Positions 33,074 to 41,945 of a stretch of 43,984 nucleotides of DNA are shown here, in pieces; positions within the stretch are counted from its first letter, which is position 1, and every line of letters begins with the position of its first letter. The stretch is from Paludibacteraceae bacterium (GTDB lineage: Bacteria > Bacteroidota > Bacteroidia > Bacteroidales > Paludibacteraceae). The position numbers and the translations under genes were made by a program. Where the stretch lies: assembly GCA_017962005.1 (NCBI GenBank), contig JAGCWE010000053.1, positions 1 to 43,984 on the forward strand, read 5' to 3'. The notes under the pieces are model-generated. The model had not been told where the DNA came from, ran no database searches, and saw only the letters and a program-made list of their open reading frames with translations.

Positions 33074-34753
33074 TTAGATTTTGCGTAATAATTTCAGTTT
33101 TGCTTCAAAGCTGTCTTTAGCAGAACACTCCACCCAACCGCAGATGACAGAATTCACGTCTGGTTGGGTAAAAGCCGTTCCCGCCAGCGTTGCCAATGCC
33201 TTTTCATCTTCTAGCACGTAGAAAGACGACTCACCCCGAAATAGGTGGCGGATAGCCACTTCACCTGTGACGATATTGGGTAATGTGTATACAAACAGCG
33301 CCGGTGAGGGGTAATAGTTATCCGCGTTTTGGATGGTCCTCTGATAGTCCGTGTCGCTCTTCAAGCTCGCGCTGCGGTTGGCGAAGAGCACAGCCGTGTG
33401 CAGCGGGTCGGAATCTACAGATTGGTCACGCAGCAGCAGTTCGGTGGCGACGAAGCCCAAACGGGACAGGGTGTCCATCTTGAAGAACTTCGAATAATCC
33501 CTGACGTATGCTCGGTAGAGTTCCGTCAGCAGTTTCTCCCCTTTCTCCGTGGCGGGTTGCGGCTGTCCATTGCACGTGGCCCCATCGGGCGTGACATGTA
33601 CCTCTGCGACCGTCTGAACTTGTCGGGGAATATTTGCCGCTGTGGGCTGCGCATCTGGATTGATACTTATCCGTACGGCGGCATTGCACCCTCCAAAGCC
33701 AGACAGGAGTTTGACGAACTCGCGCTTGTCCGTTTGGCGGCATTCCGTAGAGATATTGAGTGGAGAGGTGGTGCCTTGCGCCGCATAATTGTTCATCGGC
33801 AGCACTAGTCCCTTTCGCAACGCATGCAGGGACAGAACCGTTTCCAGCAGCCCTGCCGCGCCCAGCGTATGACCGAATGTAGCTTTCAGACTGTTGACAG
33901 GCACATCCTGCAGTCCCGCCCGCGTGACAGCGATGGACTCCATCTCATCGTTGTAGAGGGTAGCCGTTCCGTGAAGGCTGATGAATGCGAATTTGTCCTG
34001 TCCGCCATCAGCCACGTCCCTGAGGCATAGGTACGCCCCTTCGCCCGTGCGGCTCGGTCCGCTGATGTGGTTGGCATCGTTATGGACGGATCCGCTGATA
34101 ATAGTTCCCAACGAAGAGTTTTTCCACTGTCTGTCCGAAGAGAGAATCACACAAGCCGCAGCCTCTCCAAGGTTCAGGCCCTTGCGATCCGAGTCAAACG
34201 GACGACAACGCTCATCGGACAGAGCCTTGAACGACTGGAATCCCGACACGATGAAAGCGGAAAGCACGTCGCATCCCACCACCACGGCATTGCTGTACAC
34301 ACCCGCTTCCAGCAGACGCTGCGCGGTGATGAGCGCGCTGACACCTGATATGCAGGCGTTGCAGACTGTCACGGGCGCGTTCGTGTTACCGAACAGGGAG
34401 GCTATTTTCCTTGCCGAGGTTGGCAGAAGCGGGTCGCCGCCCGTTGCCAGACGCCCTACATTGCCTTTGGTGGAAGAAAGAATGAACAATGTGTCGGAAG
34501 ATGACACCATATCGCGCAATTCCGGTCGCAACGCCCCGCGCACGGCAGCCACGCACAAACTCTCGAAGCGCGAGAAACCGGGCAACAACTCCACATCGTC
34601 CTCTCCGAACAGCGAGGCATAAAAAGGCTCGACCAACGGGAAACGCCGCCGGTGCAGCGTGAGGGCTGTGCGTCCCTCAATGACCGCCTGCAGATTGGCT
34701 TCCGTGCCAACCGCTACGGGAGTGATGATATGGTCGGAAACAATATAGTTCAT
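33074..34753 (-). CDS. Beta-ketoacyl synthase with extra C-terminal domain
   Basis: A 559-residue protein. The KS part (1-365) has Cys134 (CNACISG), His261 (LHGTAT) and His295 (FGHTLGAAG), so it should be active, although G-A-C-S is replaced by N-A-C-I. A linker (about 370-405) leads to a C-terminal domain (about 407-559) with FPSPALF-like Y-P-S-P-A-L-F-V-Y-T-L-P-N-I and G-E-V-A-I-R-H, resembling a truncated KS of a kind found as a separate gene in Bacteroidota polyene clusters. It may act with the other KS as the long-chain elongation pair. Its start shares one base with the stop of the upstream fusion gene. Confidence 0.82.
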   Translation of the reverse strand: MNYIVSDHIITPVAVGTEANLQAVIEGRTALTLHRRRFPLVEPFYASLFGEDDVELLPGFSRFESLCVAAVRGALRPELRDMVSSSDTLFILSSTKGNVGRLATGGDPLLPTSARKIASLFGNTNAPVTVCNACISGVSALITAQRLLEAGVYSNAVVVGCDVLSAFIVSGFQSFKALSDERCRPFDSDRKGLNLGEAAACVILSSDRQWKNSSLGTIISGSVHNDANHISGPSRTGEGAYLCLRDVADGGQDKFAFISLHGTATLYNDEMESIAVTRAGLQDVPVNSLKATFGHTLGAAGLLETVLSLHALRKGLVLPMNNYAAQGTTSPLNISTECRQTDKREFVKLLSGFGGCNAAVRISINPDAQPTAANIPRQVQTVAEVHVTPDGATCNGQPQPATEKGEKLLTELYRAYVRDYSKFFKMDTLSRLGFVATELLLRDQSVDSDPLHTAVLFANRSASLKSDTDYQRTIQNADNYYPSPALFVYTLPNIVTGEVAIRHLFRGESSFYVLEDEKALATLAGTAFTQPDVNSVICGWVECSAKDSFEAKLKLLRKI

Positions 34754-36957
34754 CAGTCTTTGGTTGCATTACGGATATCTGTCACCAAATTCTTCCCCGA
34801 CAGAGCCTCCGCAGTCAAGATGGCGGTCAGCGGCACGCCGCACAAGCCATGGAAAAGCACCGACTGACCAGTGAAGAAGAGGTTGTCCGTGCGTGTGCGG
34901 ATGGGCATATAAAGTCCCTGCTGGGCGAAAAGCGCGCCGTCAGGATTGTTGTAATAATCGCGGATGGTAAGCGGAGAAGCTACGGTAAGACGCTTGACGG
35001 CGGACGGCAGGGACGGATAGTACTGCGCAATATGGGCGATAATCTCATCCGCCAGCCGCTGCTTGTATAGTTCGTAGTCTTCGCCTCGATGCATCAGTTG
35101 TGTGTCCGCCCATGGAAGGAAATCGTCATAACACACGGGAGACAGTATCTCGACAGTATGCGCCCACTGCCCCTGGTTCTCCACGGGAGGCGTGGTCATC
35201 AGAATATAATCCGGCATTCTCTCGTCATGAGAGTCTGTAGGAAGGAGCACCGTGCTGTTGATGAACGGGAACGCGCCCTCTTTGAGTTCGATGAATAGGG
35301 ACATCGCGGAAATATCCGTGGAGAAAGCGTCCGCCCTGTTGCGTGCAACCTTGCGCATGATCGGTGCGTCGGTCATGGCGAACAGCGTCTTGGGAGGAAC
35401 CGCAGCGACGAACCTATCGGCGGTGAAAATACGTCCGTCGGAAGTAGTTACACTGCGGGCGTGACCATCCACCACATCCATTTTGCAAACCTCACACTCC
35501 GCCAGCACCATTCCTCCATTGGCTTGGATGGATGCGGCGAGTGCGTCCGCCAGTTGCATCGCGTTGTCCTTGAACCGATACTCGCCGGACAGATAGAGCA
35601 CGGCCAGCATACTGTAAACAGACACGGGTACGTCCCTGACCGTATGTCCGCACATTGGTGTGATATAGCCCAGCACGCGAATCAGTTCCTCGTCAGTGAT
35701 ATGAAGCCGCAGCAGTTGGTCCACGGTCATGTCAGCGTATTCCTTGACTTCGGGGTGGGGTTGGGAGTCACGCAGTAAGTAATGGTCGTATGAATAGGCT
35801 ATGGTGTGCAGCGCATCCAGATAACGATGCAGTCCCTCCGCCTGATCAGGAAACAGACCGGCCAGATAACGCTCGAAAGCCTCCCTGCCTTTCGGAAGGC
35901 GGTAGCAGTTCTCTAAGGCGGTGTAGAGTATCTCCTGCGCGTCCTCATCCACGGGCATCACCCGCAGTTCATTCTTTATGTGGATATAATGAAGCAGGTG
36001 GCTCAACGCCCATTCCTCTCCGAACCCGCCGAAATTATGCATACCGGTGTTGAACACGGCATCCCCTCTTCGGAAGGACTGCAGGCCGCCGCCGATGATG
36101 CTGTTCTTCTCCAGCACAGTGACGCGGTAGCCTGCTTCCGCCAGTATGGCGCCTGTGAACAGACCGCCCATGCCTCCGCCGATAACGCACACCGTCTGCC
36201 TGTCCTCGTGCAGTTTGCGGTACATCGATTCCAGACGTTTGGTCACCACCCGCGTGCCGGAGCGGAAGAGCGGTTGCGTAGTGGATATGCGGGGCAGAAC
36301 CTGCAGGCGGACATCATGTCCCTCCGCACTGAAACGTCCCTTGGGAAGCACCTCGTACATCCCCTTTATGTGGAGCGGCAGGATGTCCAGACCGAAATAC
36401 CGCGCGATGGTGAACGCGCCTGTTTGGAATGTGCCGATGCCGCCGTCCCGCGTCCTTGTGCCTTCGGGGAATACCAGCAGATGGTATCCGGCTTTCATAT
36501 CCGCCTCTAAATCGTGGAACAGCTGCGTATAGTCATCAGACACGAAATGGTAACCGGCTCTCTTCGCCAACTCGCGGAAGAGCCAGAGTTTGCCGAAATC
36601 CTTCTTCAGAAGAATGGACATACTGGGTACGGCGGATATGATGGCCATCAAATCCAATGCGGACTGGTGGTTGCAGATGATCACCGCCTGTTTGCGGAAC
36701 ATCTCTCTGCCGGGATTGTCCACGCGCACATGCACGCCGGGCAGCAGGTAAAGTGGGACAAAAGCCGTCTTGTGAAGCGCGTTCACGAACCAACGCCGTC
36801 GCTCCTGCGGGTCACGCACGAAAGGGCTTCGCAGCATGTCTGCCACCACACAAATGATGATGAACAGCGCGAACGAAGACCAAGCAGCCGCGCTGCACAA
36901 AGCCATCAGGCACTTGTACGGCAGTCCGTTGTTCCTATTGACGGTCATTTCACTCAT
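34753..36957 (-). CDS. Fusion: PlsC-type acyltransferase + CrtI-like FAD oxidoreductase
   Basis: From the ATG at 36957, 734 residues. A membrane helix (about 19-40) precedes a lysophospholipid acyltransferase domain with NHQSALD (96-102) and FPEGTR (163-168), a Pfam Acyltransferase pattern. At about residue 254 an FAD/NAD(P)-binding dehydrogenase of the phytoene-desaturase type begins with V-C-V-I-G-G-G-M-G-G-L (256-266) and V-L-E-K-N (281-285). It ends with G-Q-S-V-L-F-H-G-L-C-G. The two activities are usually separate proteins in aryl-polyene/flexirubin clusters. The oxidoreductase may introduce or move double bonds, the acyltransferase may esterify the polyene to a lipid. The start overlaps the LpxL-like stop by 4 nt. 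Confidence 0.85.
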   Translation of the reverse strand: MSEMTVNRNNGLPYKCLMALCSAAAWSSFALFIIICVVADMLRSPFVRDPQERRRWFVNALHKTAFVPLYLLPGVHVRVDNPGREMFRKQAVIICNHQSALDLMAIISAVPSMSILLKKDFGKLWLFRELAKRAGYHFVSDDYTQLFHDLEADMKAGYHLLVFPEGTRTRDGGIGTFQTGAFTIARYFGLDILPLHIKGMYEVLPKGRFSAEGHDVRLQVLPRISTTQPLFRSGTRVVTKRLESMYRKLHEDRQTVCVIGGGMGGLFTGAILAEAGYRVTVLEKNSIIGGGLQSFRRGDAVFNTGMHNFGGFGEEWALSHLLHYIHIKNELRVMPVDEDAQEILYTALENCYRLPKGREAFERYLAGLFPDQAEGLHRYLDALHTIAYSYDHYLLRDSQPHPEVKEYADMTVDQLLRLHITDEELIRVLGYITPMCGHTVRDVPVSVYSMLAVLYLSGEYRFKDNAMQLADALAASIQANGGMVLAECEVCKMDVVDGHARSVTTSDGRIFTADRFVAAVPPKTLFAMTDAPIMRKVARNRADAFSTDISAMSLFIELKEGAFPFINSTVLLPTDSHDERMPDYILMTTPPVENQGQWAHTVEILSPVCYDDFLPWADTQLMHRGEDYELYKQRLADEIIAHIAQYYPSLPSAVKRLTVASPLTIRDYYNNPDGALFAQQGLYMPIRTRTDNLFFTGQSVLFHGLCGVPLTAILTAEALSGKNLVTDIRNATKD

Positions 36958-37820
36958 TCCCAAAACTCGTACATATTGTACCACTGGTTCGGATAGCATT
37001 CCATCACCTGCGTCAGATGTGTGGCAAACTCCCGAGCATACTCTTCCGCCGTGTCCGCTTGCAGCCGATTGACAAAGATATGATAACGGGACGGACTATC
37101 CTTCATGACAAACACGCAAACAGTGACAGCCTCCCGATACATCTGCGCCAGAGAGAACGGTCCGCGAGGCAGTTTCGCGCGCGCGTGCAAAACATCCGCT
37201 GTAACGGTCTTTGAGGATCCGAAATTGCGGTCAGCGAACAGGGTCAGCATATCCCCTTCGGAGAGCGCAGTATTGATATCGTGCAGATAAGCCCAATTGT
37301 CATCCTGCGTGATAACGCTGATGCCGTTCGCCTCGAAGACCCGTCTGCGGTTCTCCATTATCGTCCCTTTCTCGCCGCCGAACATCAGCGCGTACATCCT
37401 TCTTGTCGGGCGGAGGAAATACCCTGCCATCTCATAGTTACCTACGTGCGAGGACAGCATAAGGCAGCCGCAACCCTCCTCCATCGCCTGTTTCACTGCT
37501 TCTTCGCCTTCAATCAGGAATTCAAATCGTCTGCCCGCATAGACGGCAAAACGGTCGATGACCACCTGTCCGAACTGCCGGAATGTTAGATAGACATTCC
37601 ATACGGCTGCGAAAACGGACTTGCCATGCCGCTGTCGGAAATAATGGTAGGAGGCAAGAAAAGGCGAACGCGCGAACAGCATATAGAAGACAATCACCAC
37701 GTCCACCACACCGTAGAACACACAGACAGGGACACCACGTAGCATCCATATCAGACTGCGGTGCATCCACGGCAGGCCGTCCGTGCGCCCTGTCCACCGC
37801 CTATCGGCAGCCACAGCCAT
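36954..37820 (-). CDS. LpxL/HtrB-family acyltransferase
   Basis: A 288-residue membrane-associated acyltransferase of the lipid A late-acylation family. The catalytic pattern His-x4-Glu is at His125 to Glu130 in SSHVGNYE, and F-A-D-R-N-F-G at about 214-220 is a further family motif. A membrane segment is at about 30-50. In aryl-polyene clusters such proteins are thought to transfer the polyene acyl chain to a lipid or sugar acceptor. It follows the carrier protein gene by 3 nt, and its stop overlaps the next start. Confidence 0.88.
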   Translation of the reverse strand: MAVAADRRWTGRTDGLPWMHRSLIWMLRGVPVCVFYGVVDVVIVFYMLFARSPFLASYHYFRQRHGKSVFAAVWNVYLTFRQFGQVVIDRFAVYAGRRFEFLIEGEEAVKQAMEEGCGCLMLSSHVGNYEMAGYFLRPTRRMYALMFGGEKGTIMENRRRVFEANGISVITQDDNWAYLHDINTALSEGDMLTLFADRNFGSSKTVTADVLHARAKLPRGPFSLAQMYREAVTVCVFVMKDSPSRYHIFVNRLQADTAEEYAREFATHLTQVMECYPNQWYNMYEFWE

Positions 37821-37823
37821 CGG

Positions 37824-38066
37824 TCAATGGGTCTTGCGCTCGATGTAGTCGCAGAAATCCCGCAGGGTGACAACCTCCTTGAGTTCTTCGGGTACAATGC
37901 GGAATCCGAACGTGCGGTCAACAATCACCACGATGTCCACAAAATCCAGACTGTCAATGCCCAGATCCTCGCGCAGCCGGGCCTCGGGGAGGATTTTCGT
38001 CTCGTCTATCTCAAACTCATCAACCAGAAAGTCCTTGACTTTTTGGTCTATTTCCTTTCTTTCCAT
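37824..38066 (-). CDS. Acyl carrier protein (first)
   Basis: An 80-residue carrier. The phosphopantetheine site is Ser39 in G-I-D-S-L-D, the acidic helix II D-F-V-D-I-V-V-I-V-D follows. It differs clearly from the other carrier in the cluster, which supports different jobs. Gaps to its neighbours are 2 and 3 nt. Confidence 0.92.
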   Translation of the reverse strand: MERKEIDQKVKDFLVDEFEIDETKILPEARLREDLGIDSLDFVDIVVIVDRTFGFRIVPEELKEVVTLRDFCDYIERKTH

Positions 38067-38068
38067 AG

Positions 38069-39289
38069 TTATATTTTTTGTAGTATTATCTCACTGTTGG
38101 TGCCTCGGAACCCATACGAGTTGGAGAGTACCGTGTTGATTGGCAGGCTGACAGTCTGCCTCACGATATTGAGCCGCGCAGCCGCCTCATCGGGTTCCTC
38201 CAGATTGATGTTGGGTGCCGCGAATCCGTTGCGCATCATCAGGATGCTGTACACCGCCTCACTGGCTCCCGCCATCCAGCACTCGTGTCCTGTCATCGAT
38301 TTGGTGCTGCTGACAAGGGCTTTCGTTCCGGCGAACAGTTCGGTCAGAGCCTCCGCCTCCGCGCGGTCACCAGGAAGGGTGGACGTGGCGTGGGCATTGA
38401 CGTAATCGATGTCCTGTGGAGTGAGTCCCGCATCCGCCAGAGCGCGTTTCATGGCGCGCACCGACCCTTCCGCCGCCGGCTGTGAGATGGCGAGTCCGTT
38501 GGACGAAAAGCCATAGCCGGTAATCTCCGCAAGGATGTTAGCGCCGCGTGCCACCGCGTGCTCGTACTCCTCTATGACCAATGCCGCCGCGCCGCCGCTG
38601 GGGACAAGCCCGTCGCGGTTCCTGTCAAACGGACGCGATGCCTGCTGCGGAGCATCCATGCGCGTGGAAAAGGCACCCAGTCCGTCAAATGACGCCATAG
38701 CCACCTCGTTCACCTCCTGCGCGCCGCCTGCCAGAACGATGTCCTGCAGCCCCTGTTTGATGAGAAGATACGCCATTCCTATGGAATGCGCGCCCGACGA
38801 GCAGGCTGCGGAGATGGTGAAGTTGATTCCGCGCAGGCGGAAGATGGTGCTCAGGTTCATCGTCACCGTCGAGTTCATCGTCTGGAAGATGGCACCCGCG
38901 CCAATCAGCATGGAGTCCTTCATCTCCTCCATTCGCTTGGCTGTTTGAACCACCGCCTTGCCGGTCGAGTCATTGCCGAACAGTATGCCGGTCTCGTTGG
39001 CTGCCAGATAGTCGCTGTCCATTCCCGCCATGGCGAAGGCCTCACGTGCCGCCATATAGGCGTACTCCGTCTCGTCCGCCAATGAGTTGCGCATACGGCG
39101 GTCCAGATAGGGCTTCAAGTCGGGACGGGGCACGATGCCCGTCAGGGAGGAACGGTAGCCGTACTCCTTGCGCTTCTCGTCTACGCCGATGCCAGAACGG
39201 CCCGCGCGCAGCGATTCGGTCACCTCCGCCACGTTCTGACCGATGCACGACCAGATGCCCATTCCCGTAACAACCACTCTTCTGCTCAT
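38069..39289 (-). CDS. Beta-ketoacyl synthase (FabF/FabB-like)
   Basis: A 406-residue condensing enzyme with Cys163 (SAACSSG), His300 (NAHATST) and His335 (TGHECW), a complete catalytic triad, and no extra domain. The start V-V-V-T-G-M-G-I-W-S-C-I-G is typical. Among the three synthases of the cluster this is the only one of standard size, so it may carry out the first condensation on the aryl starter or serve as the general elongation enzyme. It lies 3 nt after the ammonia-lyase stop and 2 nt before the carrier gene. Confidence 0.92.
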   Translation of the reverse strand: MSRRVVVTGMGIWSCIGQNVAEVTESLRAGRSGIGVDEKRKEYGYRSSLTGIVPRPDLKPYLDRRMRNSLADETEYAYMAAREAFAMAGMDSDYLAANETGILFGNDSTGKAVVQTAKRMEEMKDSMLIGAGAIFQTMNSTVTMNLSTIFRLRGINFTISAACSSGAHSIGMAYLLIKQGLQDIVLAGGAQEVNEVAMASFDGLGAFSTRMDAPQQASRPFDRNRDGLVPSGGAAALVIEEYEHAVARGANILAEITGYGFSSNGLAISQPAAEGSVRAMKRALADAGLTPQDIDYVNAHATSTLPGDRAEAEALTELFAGTKALVSSTKSMTGHECWMAGASEAVYSILMMRNGFAAPNINLEEPDEAAARLNIVRQTVSLPINTVLSNSYGFRGTNSEIILQKI

Positions 39290-39292
39290 ATC

Positions 39293-40804
39293 TTATATTT
39301 TGTTTTTCAAATGATTGATTACTTGTTCAAGTTCCTCGTAGAACGGCAAGTCCTCCCTGCGGCTCTGTATATGCCGGCGCACCTCGTCGTAAGCCTGACG
39401 GGTGGTGGGAGCCAGTTGCTGCCGGATGTCCAGTATGTCGGTCGCCTCCGCCAGCGCCGTGAACAGGATGGCCATAACCTGATAGGCGTTGTCTATCACC
39501 GTGCCGCACAGCAGCGCGGAGTTCGTTCCCATCGAAACGATATCCTGGTTGTCGTTGTTGTTCGGGATGGAGTGGACATAATTGGACATCGAGAGTGTCT
39601 GGCACTCGGCGGTGGTGCTGGTGGCGGCGAACTGGCACGCTTGCATACCGTAGTTGAGCCCAAGCACGCCCCTGTTGAGGAACGGAGGCAGGATATTGTC
39701 ATTGATACGGTGGTGGAACAGATAGTTGAGCTGCCTCTCCGCCGTCATAGCCAGACGGGTGACGGCAATCTTCACCTTGTCCTCCTCCAGCGAGATATAG
39801 TCGCCGTGGAAATTGCCGCCGTGGTACACGTTGCGGCTGACGGGATCGACAATGGGATTGTCGCTGGCAGCGTTCAACTCCTCCTCTATTATCTGCCGTG
39901 TGTGCAGGAGCGTATCCAGCACCGGCCCGAGAATCTGCGGCGTGCAGCGGAGCGAGTAGTACGCCTGCACTTTCTTCTCGAACACCGCCTCCTTGTGTCC
40001 GCCGTCGTATAGCAGATGCTCGCGTTTGACCAGCCGTTGGCTTCCTTCCGCCGTCTTCCGCATACGCGATGCTATCTCAATCTGCGCGCCATGACGGCGT
40101 GCGGCATTGAGCGGCTCGGACATCATATCGTCGTAGGATCCGGCTATCTCGTTCATCCACACTGATGACAGGACTGCCAGATTGAGCAGGTTCTCCGCGT
40201 GCAGCTGATTGACGGCGGCGATGCCAGTCATCACGCTCGTTCCGTTGGTCGCGCTCAGACCCTCGCGTATATGGATGTGTATCGGTTGCAGTCCCTCGGC
40301 TTCCAGCACCTCGGCGGTCGGTCGCCACTCTCCGCGATAGCGCACCTTGCCCTCACCAATCAGGCACAAGGCTATATGCGCCAGCTGGACAAGGTCGCCG
40401 CTTGCCCCCACACTGCCGTGACGGGGGATGAAAGGAATAATCGAACGGTTGATGAACTCGCAGAGCAGGAGGACTATCTCGGGATGTACACCTGAGCGCG
40501 CCTGGATGAATGACCCCACACGGGCTATCATGGCGGCTTTCACCTCGTTGTCGCCCAGCGGCTCGCCAACGCCCGTGGAGTGCGAGCGGATAATGTTGTA
40601 TTGCAGGTCTTTCAGGTACTTGTCATCCACACGCCATTGCGCCATTGGACCGAAACCGGTGTTGATGCCGTAGATAATCTTGTCGTGCGCGAAACCGCGA
40701 AGGAACTCGTGGCAGTCGCTTACGGCACGCATCGTTTCCCCGTCAACGGTGAACGGGGCATGGTCAATCAGAATATCACGTACCTGTTGCAGAGTTATTG
40801 TCAT
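39293..40804 (-). CDS. Tyrosine ammonia-lyase (flexirubin type)
   Basis: From the ATG at 40804, 503 residues of the MIO-dependent ammonia-lyase family. Ala134-Ser135-Gly136 in GSVGASGDLVQ form the MIO group. The selectivity region is I-R-S-H-S-T-G-V-G (72-80), with Ser74-His75, matching the Flavobacterium johnsoniae tyrosine ammonia-lyase as I recall it. V-Y-H-G-G-N-F-H-G-D-Y and Y-V-H-S-I-P-N-N-N-D-N-Q-D-I-V are also shared with that enzyme, so tyrosine is the likely substrate and 4-coumarate the product. Histidine ammonia-lyase is a related alternative, but no hut genes are here. Its start overlaps the methyltransferase stop by 4 nt (ATGA), and an ATG 18 bases upstream is less likely. Confidence 0.88.
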   Translation of the reverse strand: MTITLQQVRDILIDHAPFTVDGETMRAVSDCHEFLRGFAHDKIIYGINTGFGPMAQWRVDDKYLKDLQYNIIRSHSTGVGEPLGDNEVKAAMIARVGSFIQARSGVHPEIVLLLCEFINRSIIPFIPRHGSVGASGDLVQLAHIALCLIGEGKVRYRGEWRPTAEVLEAEGLQPIHIHIREGLSATNGTSVMTGIAAVNQLHAENLLNLAVLSSVWMNEIAGSYDDMMSEPLNAARRHGAQIEIASRMRKTAEGSQRLVKREHLLYDGGHKEAVFEKKVQAYYSLRCTPQILGPVLDTLLHTRQIIEEELNAASDNPIVDPVSRNVYHGGNFHGDYISLEEDKVKIAVTRLAMTAERQLNYLFHHRINDNILPPFLNRGVLGLNYGMQACQFAATSTTAECQTLSMSNYVHSIPNNNDNQDIVSMGTNSALLCGTVIDNAYQVMAILFTALAEATDILDIRQQLAPTTRQAYDEVRRHIQSRREDLPFYEELEQVINHLKNKI

Positions 40805-41907
40805 AGTGCCGTTTTTTTGCATACGAGTATGGAGTGTCCTCCCATACCGAGGTTGTCGTGTATTGTCTCCACCGTCAGTCCGGCAGCCTGCACCAGACGC
40901 GTCATATCGTCTGTGTTGTACATCTTGCTGTTGCCGTTGGCGAGTGCCGTGAAGTAGAGGCTTATCTGCGTCAGAGCGAACGCCGCGGGGACGTATTTCT
41001 GGCGGTCCCAGAGCGTTTCCATGATGAACAGGCGGTTATTGCCGTCCATAATGGCGGCAGCGCGGCGTAGGATACTCACTATCTGCTCCTCCGAGAAGCA
41101 GTCGAGGAATTGCGACATCCATATCACGTCATAGTGTTCCGCCGTTGGGAATCCGTCGGATTCGTCCAGCAGGTTCATCCCCACCCCGTGTATGCGCCCT
41201 GCACCCGGCTGTCCGGCTGTCGCCTTGCGCATCAGTTCCAACTGTTGCGGAAGGTCGCAGATGGTCACCTGCGCATCCTCGTTGTACGACACGCAGCGCA
41301 GGGCGAAGCGGCCCGTATTGCCGCCCACGTCCAGCACGTGCCTGCCGCCGTCGCGGAAGATAATCCGGAGAGCCTCGTCAAACGAATGGTCGGAGTAGTA
41401 ATGGTCAAAGCCGAACCAGCTCTTCTGCACCTGTCCGGGCAGCGTGCTGAGTCCTTCGTAGATGGTCGGCCATGAGCCGAAATGCTCCAGACCGGCGGGA
41501 CGGCCTTCCTCCAGAGCCTTGTCTAACACGAACCAGCCCTCGTAATTGACATCGTGGTTGAAGTCAATATCCACCCGTATCAGGGGGTCGTTGAGCAGGA
41601 ACCACCCGGTCTTCGACAGGCGGTAACGGTCGGTCTCGTCGTCGATGATGACCGTGCCGATAGTGAGTGAGGCCTCCAGCAGACACTTGGCGGCATAGCG
41701 GCTCAGACCCGTACGGGAGGCTACCTCCTCCTCGGTCAGTCCCTCGCGGGAGGTATCGAGAAGCTCAAATATGCCGTACTTGATCATCAGGCGGGCGGTC
41801 TGGAAGACAACCGGCCCGAATGAGATGATATGCGCCATTTCCTGCGCCTCGCGGGCGTTCCGTTGCTCATGTGTGAACTCTTGACGGAGAGTAGGCGAAA
41901 GTGTCAT
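40801..41907 (-). CDS. SAM-dependent O-methyltransferase
   Basis: A 368-residue class I methyltransferase with an N-terminal winged-helix dimerisation domain (about 1-105; L-T-E-E-E-V-A-S-R-T-G-L-S) and the SAM motif V-L-D-V-G-G-N-T-G-R-F near residues 190-200. It belongs with the plant/bacterial O-methyltransferase 2 group. As first gene of the cluster and neighbour of the ammonia-lyase, it probably methylates the aryl hydroxyl, as known for aryl polyenes. Whether it acts on free coumarate or the carrier-bound chain is not visible. Confidence 0.85.
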   Translation of the reverse strand: MTLSPTLRQEFTHEQRNAREAQEMAHIISFGPVVFQTARLMIKYGIFELLDTSREGLTEEEVASRTGLSRYAAKCLLEASLTIGTVIIDDETDRYRLSKTGWFLLNDPLIRVDIDFNHDVNYEGWFVLDKALEEGRPAGLEHFGSWPTIYEGLSTLPGQVQKSWFGFDHYYSDHSFDEALRIIFRDGGRHVLDVGGNTGRFALRCVSYNEDAQVTICDLPQQLELMRKATAGQPGAGRIHGVGMNLLDESDGFPTAEHYDVIWMSQFLDCFSEEQIVSILRRAAAIMDGNNRLFIMETLWDRQKYVPAAFALTQISLYFTALANGNSKMYNTDDMTRLVQAAGLTVETIHDNLGMGGHSILVCKKTAL

Positions 41908-41945
41908 AAGTTTCAGTTATTGCATGAATACTTCTAAAAAGCGCG

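Larger units (their letters stand above)
21791..41907 (-). other. Aryl-polyene biosynthetic gene cluster (20 genes)
   Basis: Twenty consecutive reverse-strand genes with gaps mostly below 15 nt and many 1-4 nt overlaps. Together they cover a complete aryl-polyene programme: O-methyltransferase, tyrosine ammonia-lyase, three ketosynthases, two acyl carrier proteins, two acyltransferases, an FAD oxidoreductase, LolA-like carrier, EamA/SMR-like protein, glycosyltransferase/esterase, aryl ligase, MMPL exporter, two dehydratases, enoyl reductase, thioesterase and ketoreductase. The known E. coli and Vibrio ape clusters and the Flavobacterium flexirubin cluster share most of these families. darA/darB and a halogenase are absent. 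One -7 box before 41907 is the only obvious promoter, suggesting a 20-kb operon. No regulator gene is inside. Confidence 0.9.

Noticed and set aside
39293..40804. Histidine ammonia-lyase of a hut operon
   Set aside because: No urocanase or other hut gene is nearby and the motifs fit a flexirubin-type tyrosine ammonia-lyase better.
21791..41907. Complete flexirubin cluster
   Set aside because: No darA/darB-type cyclase/ketosynthase or halogenase was found, so the simpler aryl-polyene reading was preferred.
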